Shown: positions 1 through 12,632 of the stretch, one piece after another | Layout of the letters: each line of letters starts with the position of its first letter | How positions within the stretch are numbered: the first letter of the stretch is position 1 | Origin: Liolophura sinensis | Taxonomy: Eukaryota; Mollusca; Polyplacophora; Chitonida; Chitonidae | Direction of reading: 5' to 3' | Length of the DNA: 64,000 nucleotides | NCBI RefSeq assembly: GCF_032854445.1 | Contig: NC_088296.1 | Location: forward strand, 12,004,706-12,068,705 | Position numbers and translations under genes: made by a program | The notes under the pieces: model-generated | What the model was told of the DNA's origin: nothing | What the model saw: the letters and a program-made list of their open reading frames with translations, nothing else | The model's database searches: none

Positions 1-284
1 TTATGAGGTCACTGCACAATTTTATCACCTTGCTGTTATTTTGATGTGAGTTGTTGTTGTGTTCATGTATGATTCGGTGATGTTTTGCCATTATCTGCCT
101 TTTGTGTTCACACTTCTGAAACGTATGCTTAATAAAAATAAGTGATTGTGTAATGTGTAGCCGTCGTTTCAATGGTTGAATTACACTGTCAATGAGATGT
201 AGTAATACATCATGCACGCTATGTAGCATTTTTACACTAAGTTATACATATACCAATTTCACAATCAACATGTTCAAGCTACCT

Positions 285-905
285 GATGGGTATCTTCTCA
301 GTAGTGCTGGTTTCCTCTCTGTCTGATAACTTGTCGGTATATGATCTGATGTGTATCTATTTAGGTGTGGGTGGTTTCCTCTCTGTCACACCTTGTCGTT
401 ATGTTATATGATGTGTATCTTTTAAGCTGTGATGGGTTTCCTGTCTGTCTGATGCCTTGTGCGAATATTACCTGATGTGTGTCTTCTCAGGTGTGATAGG
501 TTTCCTGACTCTCTGACACTTGGTCCACACTTGACCTGATGTGTGTCTTCTCCGGAGAGCTGGTTTTCCCCTCTCTCTAATACCGGGTTCACACATTACC
601 TGATTACCTGATGTGTAACTTCTCAGGAGAGATGGCTTTCCCTCTCTAATGCCATGTCCACACATTGTACGTTATGTGTGACTTTTCTGGAAAAATGGTT
701 TTCCTCTCTTTAATACCGGGTCAACACATTACCTGATGTGTGTCTTCTCGGAAGGGCTGGTTTTCCCCTCTCCATAATACTGGGTCCACACATTACATGG
801 TGTGTAGCTTCTCGGGAGGGTTGGTGTTGCCCTCTCTCTAATACAGATTCCACAGACTACTTGATGTGTAACTTGTCAGGAGGGATGGTTTTCCTTACTC
901 TTTTA
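285..905. repeat. ~60-bp minisatellite, unit 1
   Basis: About ten degenerate tandem copies of a roughly 58-62-bp motif are seen, each built around 'acctgatgtgtgtcttctc' then a 'ggttttcccctctct' block and 'taccgggtccacacatt'. ORFs read through it are by-products of the repeat. The same array stands at the start of units 2 and 3 with different copy order. Confidence 0.85.
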
Positions 906-954
906 GCTTTAAGCATACTGACGGCTGATTTTATAGTCTCTGATATAAAGAACA

Positions 955-1080
955 CCAAGTCCAGCTCATGCTGTCTTCCTCTCCGTTCGTACATGTACGC
1001 GGAACGGTCTACAGCAACCTGCGGATGGTCGTATAAGTGAAACATTGTTGAGTGCGGCGTAAAACACCCACCAAATAAAT
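955..1080 (+). mobile_element. SINE 3' fragment (unit 1)
   Basis: The stretch shares the SINE body (aagtccagctcatgct, ctgcggatggtcgtataagtg) and the conserved tail 'gagtgcggcgtaaaacac' followed by an aaataaat end with the full SINE at 5539-5809. The tRNA-like head is missing. The sequence is diverged, so this is an old truncated copy that predates the segmental duplication: it recurs at 31421-31546 and 58045-58170. Confidence 0.75.
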
Positions 1081-4000
1081 GTGTATAATTTATAACTCTC
1101 CACCGGTGAGGTTCTAAAAGCAGCAAGCCTGGGCTTTAAACTCCTGTGTTGGGCAGAAAAACCTTATAAAGCATGATTTTCTGGCGGAATCGTAAATGAT
1201 AAAACCATAGGTCATGTACTGCCTAACTTCGTATGAGCGGGGAAGGGAAGAATTTAGTTAATCCACGACTCTTTCCTTGTGTAGGATGATATGGTTTCTT
1301 GATGGAATGAATACATGATGAGCGCCAGATGACGAGGTGTTGAGGTGAAAAACTACAAAATCAGGAAAAACGAAGTTCGCTAAGTATTTATGTTACATAG
1401 ACGTTAATCATCAAGATATTAAGAGTTAAAGCAAGGGAATGATATAAATACAGCGCGCCTGGCGGTAGATGTATGTATATCATAACACAACACAGCAAAA
1501 TCATTGTTAAAAATTGTATCTATTGGTGGGGGGGGGGTAGTGCGGTATAACAGACTAGCTAATTCTGGAGGCACAGGCGCGAGTTTCAGTAGTTCCATGG
1601 GGAGTGTACAAACGATCATGTTATAATAGACTACGTAGACTCTCATTATAAACGTAGCCAGGAACATCACATGTCGACGGTTGCGCCAATAGGTGAAAAA
1701 AAGGCTTACCAAAGAAAAATCTCCCTTTTTACACGTAACTCTGCACTGGTATTACGCTTTTTACTCTTTTAGTTCAAAAATGAGATAAACAAACTATTCC
1801 TAACACACATCGTGTAATATTCAGAGCTACGAATGATATAGACAACTGTACAACTGCTATGGTAGACTAACACAGGCATACCCGTGTGGAAAAGGCACAA
1901 ATATCATTTTTTTTTCATTTCTATATGCAGTGTTTTCCATAAACGTTTTCACATTTAATTAGCAGATGAAGATTAACTAGAAAGCATACTTAATATTAAT
2001 GTATAAGACAACAGTTGTTAGAAAGAAATAGAAAGACTTTAATTGACAATAAGTTCAAATTGTTGGTTTACAAGAGTTGCTTGCAGTACGAAGTCATGCA
2101 ACTGTGAGGAAGGTCACCTAAACTCCATCCCTGGCTGGGGTTGAAAAGCGTTTACTTGTCCAACAACACAAATATAAACTCAGATAGGTAACTTTGGTTT
2201 TAATTTTTAGTATGTAGGCCAACATATGGTTATAAATTTGATTTAAATCTAAAAATATAATAAAACTAAAATATATAATAAGCCCCAAACTAAAATATAT
2301 AATAAACCCCCATATAAATTCCAGTATGATTTCAGACAAATGTCCCATGACATTCATATATAATTCATTGTTAATATAATTTATTTTCTCTGAAAAAATG
2401 TATATTTTCAATACTCACATATATATCTATATACATATTAAATAAAATCAAAAATTTGATGCAAGTAGATAATTAAAATATATCCAAAGGTAATTAAAAT
2501 ATGTATATCTGTCTTAATAGCAACATACAGCTGTAAATGAATCATACAAGGACCACGTGGTTAGCACGGTCAGAGGTCGCAATACCCTAGATGGCTATAA
2601 ACTCCTTTGTTAAATGTAATAAATGCAGATATTGCAGATACTTATGTTGGTACTTTTTCTTTCATTTTCTTTTATCTGTACTGGTTTTTGTTAAATAAAA
2701 TGTTTCTATATTGTGGTTATATAAGCAGCCTGTCATGAACTAATATATAATAGAATCGCTAAGTGACGGACTGCTCAGTGGTTTACTAGGGTTCCAATGG
2801 TTAAATACATTACACTTATTAAGTCTTTGATCTTCGCTTTAGTACATGCAGTGAATGTGGAAGAATTTCAATTTTAGAATAAGAGGTCAGATATAAGCCA
2901 GATTAGGATATCTGCGTCCACGTTTAAAATATTCATGAAATGTTGTGTTTTCTCATGGGTCTACTCGGTATTAAGGCCTATAGATTATAACATGTTTTCA
3001 GCTTGGATAATTTTAGAATTTTAATGAGGAAAATAATATGAAAAGTTCTGGAAGTTTAATTTGAAAGTGTTTGCCTAAATTGCGGTATTTAATTGAGCAT
3101 ATGAGGTAAAGGGGCAAAATGGACCTTGGGTCGGGGCAAAACGGCACACTGGTCCTCTTCCCACTGTGGTTGATGAAATGGTCGTGGAAATTAATGCAAC
3201 TTTGCAATGAAAGAAAGGGTAAAAACAGGCTTACCATAGATAAAAGGTGATCAAAATTTTGCCCGCCCATAAAAACGGTACGACCTGTGGGTCCGTTATG
3301 CCCCACTCTCCCCTGACAGTATTAAGATTATAAAATTTAAAAAATAAAATTGTATCAAATAATAAAGATATTCCTGCCATGAAATGACAGACAACTTTAT
3401 GTTATTCAGAGTCAAAACATAGCGGCCTGCTAACAATAGCTGCATGGACTGCAGCTATTGAGGCGACGGAGGTATTAATCCAGAAAGGTGGACGACAAAA
3501 CATGTGCTTATAGAACTCGCGTCACTTTTGCAAAACTGACGCTATCAAAAACGATATATCATGATAAGATATTTATAGATTACAGTTACAGGTATATTAG
3601 AACGGAGTAAGTAGACTGGTGCTTAATAACGGAAACAGCCATTAGACTAATTTGAAACTCAACGGAAACACAGTCACTTTCGATTTAAACAAAAATATCT
3701 ACATCTCTCATCAATAAATGTTTCTCATATAAATGTACACATATTCGTGATATGAAGACGACGGAAGTTAGTTTCATTTATGTTCAAAGTTACCTCACAC
3801 TGGAGGGAGAATCTGACGAAATTCGAGCCTGTGACACGGCTCCTGTGTCGTCTGTCTTCAAGGCTAAACGATTTCGCTATAAAAAAACTGCCTGCAGTAA
3901 TACTGTTCACGTGAAGAACATGGGTCTATTTTCAACGCATTAAAAACGCCTAATTGTTACACCCGGGTGCCTTAACTCCTAGGGCCTTGATTGCGGCGTG

Positions 4001-4427
4001 CATGCCTGATTGTTAGAGCTAAGTACACATGAATGGGTTGGCAGCTAGTGAATAGGGTTCTGTGGAGCTGCATGCTATTGTAATGCTTGTTCAATTCTGC
4101 ACACAACAGTCCTGACAAGCCTGCAGCACAACTTTTTGGCACAGGCTATCTTTCCTGGCTGTGAAAAATGTAGATATATTACGGGATTTGGTTGTTTTCT
4201 TTCAAGCTTTGAAACTATTTTGACCTGACATTTGATAGATTTGTGTAGTGGGAGAGATCACAATGGAGACTTATAACGTGTGTACGCGCAATTTGTGAGT
4301 CGTTCTTTCGAGTCTGTTGCGTCTATACATGATTATCTCAGTGGAGTTCCTACTATGCATATTTTGTTAGGGTGGGTAGCTCCCAGTCTTGAGGTTATTA
4401 AACTAAGGTAACTACTTCGAGAATTAA
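1081..4427. other. Intergenic, no gene recognised (unit 1)
   Basis: AT-rich sequence with only short unconserved ORFs. There is a G-run at 1525-1538 and a short tandem of 'aaactaaaatatataataa' near 2260-2310. The region is shared with units 2 and 3 with scattered small indels. For example, unit 1 lacks about 50 bp near 3062 that are present in unit 2 around 33542-33590, and unit 3 has about 128 bp more at 60190-60317. I see no coding or RNA gene. Confidence 0.7.
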
Positions 4428-4948
4428 AATGTTTCTCTTCGCCTTTTTGGTATGGCCAGAAATTCTAATTTGGTACCAGTTAGTTTGGCTAAGTCTGACT
4501 TTAGCAAACAGTTAGTCTTGCAGAACGTGCGTATGGCCGACGAGTACCTAATGTTATTTATGAAGAGGTCTAAAACTATTCAGTTTTGTTAGCGGGAGTT
4601 AACCGGGATCTGCTTTATGTCAGGTAGCTTCCTTCAGGACTACGAGGTCTATGTACAGTTGTGGCGATCCTGATATGGCTCTGTTTTCTCTGCCTCATAA
4701 GAATACATTTCGTCCTGTGACATACATGTCGTATCTGCGTGTTCGTCGTCTGTGTTTGTCTACAGCAGGTTATAATGCTAGCCTATTTTCTAAGCATAGT
4801 TTTCGGAGGGGTGGTGCGTCGTACGCATTTCAGGCTCAGGTTGCAGGTGAAGTCATACAGATGTCAGGAGACTGAGCTAGTGATGTTTACAGATGTTACA
4901 GAAGTGGATTTAAAAGGTCGTATAATAGTGTCCCGGCGCATGAGGAAC
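4428..4948 (+). pseudogene. Tyrosine recombinase remnant (unit 1)
   Basis: Decayed piece of a transposon-type tyrosine recombinase (DIRS- or Crypton-like). From 4452 one frame reads ARNSNLVPVSLAKSD and later MKRSKTIQF, matching the family's 'RKSNLVP...RWSKTIQF' core block, and then stops. A second frame around 4780-4875 reads FSKHSFRRGGASYAFQAQ and EVIQMSGD, the HxFRRG catalytic Arg/His region. It is followed by an in-frame TGA where the family has Trp (GDWASDAY). Frames change between the two blocks, so the gene is dead. Family assignment is from recognised motifs; DIRS versus Crypton cannot be settled here. Confidence 0.75.
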
Positions 4949-5524
4949 CTGATCTTGTCTGAGAAGGCATAATACGTGGCGATGATGCAGTTGGTGTCGG
5001 ACTCTACATGTAATTCTTCTGTTGACCTGTTTATTTTCTCACAATCGAAAGGAGCAGCGTTGATTTCCTTTCGTGAATGTAGATGTGTTTCATATTTTTT
5101 TGCTTTGTTGTGTTTTGTTGTCCGTTGCTTGCGGCCTGGCCGGGTTCCTTCGGGGTTGTTGTTTCGTGTATTTCATGTTTTTTTCTTTCAATTTTTATGT
5201 ATTGTAATGATAGGGTTTATGTAGAACATCATCTTGCCTTTGTGCCAATGTAACAACATGTATGTATGTTTGATAGGTATCGCAATGGGCTATCACTGTC
5301 TACATTTAAAACTGTTTTCATTCCCTGATTTGTAGTCCATGTATGTATGCGTGCATCAGGTCAATTGTAGTGTTTCTATGTGCATTAAAGTTCATAAAGC
5401 CTTATATTCAACCCGGTGCTGGAGTCACTTTCAAAAAATACACCGTGTCATTACACCGAACCCAGTTAAGACCTTACCAAAAATCAACATAAAGTTAGTA
5501 AAACAGATCGTCTCCCTTAATATC
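4949..5524. other. Transposon 3' flank, no gene
   Basis: T-rich sequence after the recombinase remnant, shared with unit 2. In unit 3 about 230 bp of it is deleted at 62401. It may be the 3' untranslated part of the recombinase element. Nothing codes convincingly. Confidence 0.55.
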
Positions 5525-5538
5525 GAAAGCCTTTAATA
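5525..5538. repeat. SINE target-site duplication, left
   Basis: The 14-bp sequence gaaagcctttaata occurs immediately before the SINE body and again at 5810-5823 right after it, marking an LINE-mediated insertion. Confidence 0.9.
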
Positions 5539-5809
5539 TTTATTTTATTGATTTATTTGATTGGTGTTTTACGCCGTACTCAAGAATATTTCACTTATAC
5601 GACGGTGGCCAGCATTACGGTGAGTGGAAACCGAGCAGAGCCCGGGGGAAAAGCACGACCATCCGCAGGTTGCTGGCAGACCTTCCCACGTACGACCGGA
5701 GAGGAAACCAGCATGAGCTGGACTTGAACTCGCAGCCACCGCATTGGTGAGAGACTCCTGGGTAACTACGCTGCGCTAGCGCGCTAACCAACTGAGCCAC
5801 GGAGGCCCC
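5539..5809 (-). mobile_element. Full-length tRNA-derived SINE (unit 1)
   Basis: 271-bp element on the minus strand with perfect 14-bp target-site duplications (5525-5538 and 5810-5823). Read on the minus strand it starts GGGGCCTCCGTGGCTCAGTT (A box TGGCTCAGTTGG) and has a B box GTTCAAGTCC about 70 nt in. This is followed by a central domain and the tail GAGTACGGCGTAAAACACC, ending in an AT-rich 3' repeat. The layout is that of a Pol III tRNA-derived SINE of a type common in molluscs. Identical placement at 36104-36374 and 62683-62953 shows it was present before the array expanded. Confidence 0.9.
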
Positions 5810-6099
5810 GAAAGCCTTTAATAATGTTAACGTTTGTTCAATGTGTTCCAGATATTTTTACGTCACAAAACAAGCTTCTGTCAAGAAGGGTGGTTTTTGG
5901 ATTTAAGAAATCGGCGATCTAAGACAATGGTTTATACTGGCTTTTACGGTCATTGATGACTTCACCTCGGTCATTGGCGTACCAGGGTATAATTTTGGAC
6001 TTTTGGATTTGTCCACGTCTTACGAATAGTTCTTTCTGCAGTTGTTAAAATAGCTTTGTTTGGTCTTAGGGGAGCGTTGGATGGTACGGAAGTCACATT

Positions 6100-6425
6100 G
6101 TCTGACGTGGAAAGAGCCTTGAGTCGGGAGGGGGGCGTGCAAGTAACTTAATCTGTCCTGGAATGAGCATTAGAGGGGATGGAAGCCACTTTGTCTGTTC
6201 TGGAAAGAGGATTTGGAAGTAATAAAAGACTCTTTGCTTAACCTGGAATGAACATCTGATCTGGAAAGAGCATTGTAAGGAATGGAAATCACTTTTTCTG
6301 ACCTGGAAATAGCATGGAGCGAATGAAAGTTGCTTTGTTTGTCATGAAAAGAGCATTGCTGGGATGGAAACCGTTTTGTCTGTTCTTGAGAGATCATTGG
6401 GGGGATGGAAGCCCCTTTGGCATGC
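6100..6425. repeat. ~41-bp minisatellite (unit 1)
   Basis: Degenerate tandem copies of about 41 bp, each starting 'ggaaagagcatt' and containing 'gatggaagccactttgtctg'. Units 2 and 3 have one extra copy near 36965-37005 and 63525-63565. The minus-strand ORFs over this array are repeat by-products. Confidence 0.8.
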
Positions 6426-6429
6426 ATAT

Positions 6430-8573
6430 TTTTATCTTACTGGCTTCTCTAACGCTTTGTTTCCAGTGTGAACTTTAGAGATAGAAGTTTATATGTGTGA
6501 AGAGATATCCGAGCCGTACCTTATATAACATTGAATTGGCTTGCGCGGGTCTATTCTAAAGGTCCAGAAATGAGATACAGTTGCTACCCCTCGTTGTATG
6601 TATGAGGCGTCAACCATGCGAGACATGTATATTGACTTTAATAAATACATGTACTTCCTTTAAGTCCACCTAACAGAGCCTTACGTTATGAAGTTTATTT
6701 TCGCTATATGGTGAATTCCAACGGATGCCCACTAAAGAACTAAAAGAAAAGATCTCCCAACCTGTGTGCCCAATACCAATTTATGTAACGAATAATGTTA
6801 TTAGGTTTAGAAGAAGCCTTCCGGTGTAATACGCCTGCTTGTATATGTATATAATTGCAGTTTATTTGGACAACCTTCTCGGATGTCGTGGCCTATACAC
6901 TTTGTCAAGTTTGACCGTTTATTATAAAGCGACGAGGGTAAGCAAAGCAAGAAACAGACTGCAAGAATTATTTCCTCTCTGGTTTGCCCAAACATGCTTT
7001 TTATCTCAAGGATAGACTAATTTCCAACGGCTTTTCTCTAAGACTTGGTACATTCGTTCACATGGTAGTAACAATCAACATGGCCGACATGTAGGCACCT
7101 TTGGAATATTACCTTGGACTGTTGTTTTGTAACGATGGTGATTGTGCGTATAGCAGCGCGTCTCTGGATAACCATTTATCTGGGTGAGTGCCGCAATCTT
7201 CAGCATTTTGTGTGATGACCATGGAGGATTCCATTATTCCAGCTTCCTCGCTGGCTGATTTCTTCAATTCATTTCACTTTATTCATTCATTTTGTTAGCT
7301 TACAAGGAATAAGAGAGAAGAAGAAAGAAAAACGATGATACATCAGGATAATCAACAAGAAAAAGGACATTCCATCTACCATAAAGTTTCCTAAATTGAT
7401 TAGTTCTCCCTTAACGGTGTGTTGGAGACGGTATATTACTTTATATGCACTTGGCTTTAGCCAAATATGTTTCGGGATTCAACGTAACCTTAATTGTTTT
7501 AAATTTGGGCATTCCATTAAGAAATGATACTAATTGCCAACACAGCCAGAATCACACCCTTGTATATAAACGATCGTTTGTGTTTTCATTGTACCAAAGA
7601 CCTGGCTGTGTGGGGAGTCTATGGTTACTTGTCGTAAATGTAGCAAGACCTTTGTAAGTCTTTGGATTTAACACTGACATATCTAGTTCATATGTAATAT
7701 TCATAGTTCTATCCCATATGTAACCGAATCCAGATTCACACAAGACATTTTCGAACCAATGATAACGATATAAAATGACACACATTGCGTAAGGAGTAAA
7801 TCAGTTGATAGTTAAAGGTGGAGAAAACATAAACATAAACAAACGTAAACTCATCTATTGGCAACAAAATTTCTTCAGTAGTTCTAATGTACTGAGTTAA
7901 TACAATGAAAAAATAATCTGTTACATTTAACAGGGAGCCTGTTGTGTGAGTGATGCTAGAATGCATTCTGTTATTATTATTATGTTATCTGTTATTATTA
8001 TTATGTCATATTCAACACAATATTCTGTTTGTCTAACAGAATCGTTATGGTGTATTAACGGACCATTTGTGTTATATTTAAAGGCAGAGAAAACAAAAAC
8101 AGTTCAGATGAAAGCGTACCAAAAGTTAGTCGTAAATGTGGTCTTCAATATTTTTTCCGATTTTTCTTTAAAGAGACACCTGAAAATGGTTCTTGTATGG
8201 TGAGTATTTGGGGCCACCTTTTCGCAAATACATGTATAGTCTTTGTGTAATAATGTTATAAACCAGGATGTAACACATGTTTAATAAACATCTTTGCACT
8301 AAACTTTGGTCTTTTCTGCTAACAAATATGCCCAACCTGGATTTTGATCATATTTACATGTTTAATATACTCATAAAAATTATTATAATTCAGATTTAAA
8401 GCCCGTGTTTGTCTATAAACAACAAATTTACATTGAAACAAATTTATTGGACATGCATCAGATTCTTCTTTAGAACATTATTATGCAAAAATGATAAATA
8501 CCAAAATGTGATCCCAAATACCCACCATACAAAAATATTTTCATATACCCTTTTTCTCCTGAAAAAAAAAATA

Positions 8574-8574
<1 letters not shown>
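6430..8574. other. Intergenic, no gene recognised (unit 1)
   Basis: Shared by units 1-3 as far as the window runs. It contains a short doubled 'ctgttattattattatgt' at 7968-8005. No ORF has recognisable domains or conserved coding character. Confidence 0.6.
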
Positions 8575-8656
<82 letters not shown>

Positions 8657-8674
8657 TATATATACATATATATT
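8575..8674. repeat. (TA)n microsatellite (unit 1)
   Basis: About 80 bp of uninterrupted TA followed by slightly broken TA. The 'YIYIYI' ORFs in all frames are artefacts. It is expanded to ~130 bp at the orthologous place in unit 2 (39229-39362). Confidence 0.97.
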
Positions 8675-9594
8675 AAAGACCATAGTGGCAAATAAGTCGC
8701 TCTTTCATGTGAATAAGGAATCATTTTTATGTTTTCTTCTGATTTTCTTCACGAAAATGCCTATAATCGAAGTAGGTATTACTTAATAAACCACTTAAAA
8801 CAGTGCATAAATATATTTTCATTTATTGTAAAGATTTAAAGGCGTTTAAACAGAACAGGGGTTCTGAGGGGAGCTGTATGGACCATACTATCAGAGTTTA
8901 GGAACTCTTACGTCACGGGAAGTTTTTTTCAACATTTCAAATCACAACACTTAATGTTAAAAAAAAAATAACTAAAATAATGTTGCCAAAAATTCCTTTG
9001 TTCTGGTAAACATCAGGAAAAAAAAAGTGACGTGACACGAGATTTCTTAGATATCGTCAGTAAAGCTCATAAAACCAAATATTTAAATACCTTTCAACAC
9101 TCCTAAAAAAATCTGAAAGAATAAATAAAAGTTTTTTTACGCATAGTTTTCAGTTGTCTGTGTGATGAACCTTATTTCATATTTTAGCTTTCTTTTACTT
9201 TAAGTATGATATCTTACTTTCTCGTCCTTCCGCAATTCGTAACTAAAAAGGCAGCATTGCGCTCGTAAACTCGGATATACAAAGGAAAGACACCAAGTTC
9301 CCTTTAAATAGTATAGTCTACATATGAAGACTTTAAATTGATAATTTATTTGATAAAAATTTAAGAAAAAGCTTTCGATTAAGATTAAAGATTCCGATCA
9401 ACAGACTTTACAGCCATGAAAAAGATTGGTTGGATAGTCTTATTAATAAAAGGTAATTTGTAGATCAATAAGGATCGATAAAGAAGTTATTTTTTATGTA
9501 AGAGCACTTGACACCTGGATGATTAGCTGTTTCCTGGCATTAATGTATTATCCAGTAAAATTAAATACAATACCAGGATCCGCAATATCTTTTT
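8675..9594. other. Intergenic, no gene recognised (unit 1)
   Basis: AT-rich sequence conserved in unit 2 (39363-40100). No motif, RNA gene or credible ORF seen. Confidence 0.6.
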
Positions 9595-10460
9595 ATATCT
9601 GCTTTCATCCTAATACCAAGCGTGACAAAATAAAATCATCCAGATCATTCAGATATAAAGAAAACAGTAGCGGTGACAATGTGTCACCTTGTCTTACCCC
9701 GAATTGGCAAATAAAAAAAATTACTTCTGCTTTTCTTTTCATCCCATATGCAGGGTTTCATTGAGCTATGCATGTTTTTGATACGAGTCAAACATGTCCC
9801 CGTTATTTTGTATAATTTTGCATAGTTTATCTCACAACCCATCCTTCCAAATTTTATCAAATGCTTTAGGGAAATCTATAAATGTACAATATAAATTTTC
9901 TTGTAACTAAGAAAATAATTTATCATAATGTTTAAAAGAAAATATTGTCCACGGTAGAGTATTGTTTCCTAAAGCCACACCCTGCCTCTGAAAATATTGT
10001 GAACCCTTCATAATATAGACAGAGTCTGTTATTATTAATTGCAGTAGACATATAACCCATACAGCTTAAAATTGTCACAGAGTGATAATTATGTGGATCA
10101 GCTAGGTCGCCTTTGTTTTTATAAATCGGCCTGACAATCCCAATTATCCAACTTTCAGGTATAACCCCGGTATCAAACATATCATTAATCAACTCATATA
10201 ATAGCAACATTATCAGTCATAATCAGTCAACGAGTCCTCTGTGTCAATGTAGTCACTTATCTTAGCAAATATAATGAAAGTTGAAATCTCCCATCAACCA
10301 CATTTGTTTAAAGCTGGGTCCGAGGCGTGTGATGTCATCTTATAGTTCTAATGATAAAACAATGTTCGGCATTGTCTGGTCTTATAAGAACTCCAATGAC
10401 AGATTGTCCACTTTTTTGAAGAGATGGTTTTGGTAACATAACATAAATAATCTGAGATGG
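9595..10460 (-). pseudogene. LINE (non-LTR retrotransposon) remnant, unit 1
   Basis: Read on the minus strand, the 5' part carries an AP-endonuclease signature, MGDFN, at 10294-10280. It is followed after a short gap by reverse transcriptase fingers/palm sequence at 10210-9932 (VIPESWIIGIVRPIYKNKGD, then a GFRKQYSTVDNIF block). The next RT block (GVRQGDKLSPLLFSFNLNDL) is readable in unit 2 but is broken by small indels here. The jump from the endonuclease motif to RT without the usual linker indicates internal deletion. No RT catalytic YxDD box is present. Clade unresolved. Confidence 0.8.
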
Positions 10461-10490
10461 ATATTATATCAGTGTCTCTTAATCCTGTTG

Positions 10491-10594
10491 TCAGCGCGGC
10501 GAAATGACCTTTGAACTTCTCACCAATGCGGTCGCTGTGAGTTTAAGTCCAACTCACACTGGCTTCCTCTCCAGCCATAGGTGGGAAGGTCACA
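10491..10594 (+). mobile_element. SINE head fragment (unit 1)
   Basis: Plus-strand piece matching the 5' half of the SINE: 'gcggcgaaatgacc' then 'ctcaccaatgcggtcgctg' and the B-box region 'gtgagtttaagtccaactc', ending at 'gtgggaaggtcac'. The start of the tRNA-like head and the 3' half are missing. Confidence 0.75.
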
Positions 10595-10960
10595 GAGTCC
10601 TAGCTAGCGTTTTATCGATTGGCGCTCATTCATGCCTCTCGGAACGTTCGCCATCTCTCTGTGAAACCGCAGTACCTAGCGCCATGCCTAAAAATGTCCT
10701 TTGTAAAGTATTTTTTCCGTATTTTTAATTTACTGTCGAATAAAACAACGTTTTGCACTATAATTCCATCGGCAAACGATATCGCACACACCTGTAGTTA
10801 TTTTTCGCCTCCAATTCCCGAGAGTTACTTTCAAATCGGAAACCCGTTAGTTAAGACATCTTGAGGGCCTGAGGCATGGTTTCCGAAGTTCTGGAATCAG
10901 CTGGCTGCGCAAATGTCTGTGCAGACGCTCAAATTTTGTGACCTTCCCAAGCCATTGCTT

Positions 10961-11070
10961 AATAAATCGTTGGTGTTTTACGCCGTACTCAAGAATATTT
11001 CACCTATACGACGGCGACCAGCATTATGGTCGGAGGAAACCGGGCAGAGCCCGGGGGAAACCCACGACCA
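10961..11070 (-). mobile_element. SINE tail fragment (unit 1)
   Basis: Minus-strand SINE 3' half: aataaatcgttggtgtttta, cgccgtactcaagaatattt, and the gggcagagcccgggggaaac block. It lies 370 bp from a head fragment on the opposite strand, so the two are independent truncated copies or parts of an inverted pair. Confidence 0.8.
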
Positions 11071-12554
11071 ATGACAAATTTAAAAATCAGTTCTTAAATA
11101 TAAGCTCAGGAATTATTAAAGAACTACTTCTATGAGTGTCAAGACTTGTAGGCCTAAATGATAAGGATTGAGATAGTCTGAATTTCTTTACTAAATTCAT
11201 CTATGCTTTAACGCCGGCAAAACTTCCCATCCGGTGCTCTCCTTGTCTTTTGGGCAGTTGTTTCGAAAGTGTTTTAGCCAATACTGGTATTAAGTCATAT
11301 TTTATATTTAAATTTTTACCCGCACTCAGCAGCCAATGCAGTTCTCCAGTCTATGTATAACTGCAGCAGTTTTAATTCATAACACCTGACAAGCCTATAC
11401 ATGTTCTTGTTGGCTGTTAGTCAATACATGCTGAACAGGTCTGTACCAGTTGTTTGCTTCCGAGAGTGACCTACTTCCATTGTGTAAGTCAAACACTATC
11501 TGAATAAATGCCTTACACGCCTAGAACTCCTTGAAATACAGAGAGAAACCCCCACAGCCCATTTGTGTGACTGATCTGCTGACGTATTATTGTATTACAT
11601 GTACCTTACCCACTGTGCCTTATAATTTAAGGAAACTTCATTAGCACTGTACTGCAGGTGGGTACCTTCCTTGCATTAATATATACATTGTATGCAAACA
11701 GTTTTTTCAAACTCCTTTTTATCCCCCCCCCACCACCCCCACCCCACCCCACCCCACTAACGAAATTTTGGCGGGTGGTGGGTTTGGGTATACTTGAATA
11801 GCCCTGCCTGTCCATGTGTCTGAAGAATTTGGTCCTCTCATCTCCTCCCAAACAGCTGCACTGGTTTTGACGATGTTTGATGAAACTTTTCATACATCGA
11901 TCTTACCTGTCATCTGAAGTTGTGCATTCTTAGGTTTAGTGGCACTCGTCATTATTTTCATAATTAGCCTCATTTAGGACTTGTCTTAATAGTACTTTTC
12001 CATGTATTTAGATTTTGTCGATGCAACTCTTCCTAAAGCATTGAAACTATTTCCATGTCTTTCCTATTGATCTAAATTTGTGCATGTTTAAGATTAATTA
12101 CAATCAGGTAATTAATTTCGTAAAAGCCCTTGCTGAGCTACGTGCACGTACATGTATAGTGCAATAATAGATTTTCATGTCCGTGCAACTCTGCTAAAGT
12201 ATTGCACCAATTTCCCTGAAGACTTTGTGCATATCTTTTATATCATGTAAACATCTGCGTTCAAGAATAATAATGGCACGTTGATTATCATTTTTATCTT
12301 CATCTTCTTTCTTTCATTGTTGGAATGTTGGAGAAGGAAAATCATCTGAAAGGCTCTTTGATGTGGATTCCGAATATTGTTCTCTTTTCCATTTCAGACT
12401 GCGCCATTTTGTGAAGTTGTGAAGCACGGTGGGATTCGTGTAGACAGGTAAGTCCTATAAGATCGAGTATGCCTATTTTTATGGCGGAATGTTTCTATGA
12501 GGTGAGGGAATTGTCTTTACTCGGTCGTGTTACCGACAGTATTTAGTTGGGTGG
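11071..12554. other. Upstream region of TRIM A, no gene recognised
   Basis: Contains a C-rich tract (11724-11758) and sequence collinear with unit 2 apart from the 4.6-kb block that joins at about 11371. A 50-bp stretch at 12398-12447 is bounded by an acceptor-like 'ccatttcag' and a donor-like 'gacag|gtaagtc' and is conserved in unit 2 (47530-47579). It could be an upstream untranslated exon, but I cannot show that. Confidence 0.45.
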
Positions 12555-12632
12555 TCGACGTCAAATCGACACAAACTAGACATACGACTAGGGCGTGTCT
12601 TTATATAGACTCTACCCTCAGCCTGTGGGTGA
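12555..12632 (+). promoter_or_regulatory. Candidate TRIM A promoter (CRE-like site, TATA box)
   Basis: A CRE-like gacgtca (about 12557) and a TATA box (ttatata, 12601-12607) are followed about 140 nt on by a consensus splice donor. The same arrangement is preserved in unit 2 (TATA near 47734). It lies upstream of a 5' intron that would join the acceptor 18 nt before the TRIM start codon. Functional role is inferred from motif spacing only. Confidence 0.35.

Noticed and set aside
5739-5809. A functional tRNA gene on the minus strand
   Set aside because: The A and B boxes belong to the head of a SINE with target duplications; there is no clean cloverleaf or 3' acceptor end.
8444-8786. ORFs of alternating Tyr-Ile on both strands
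   Set aside because: Translation of a (TA)n microsatellite in several frames.
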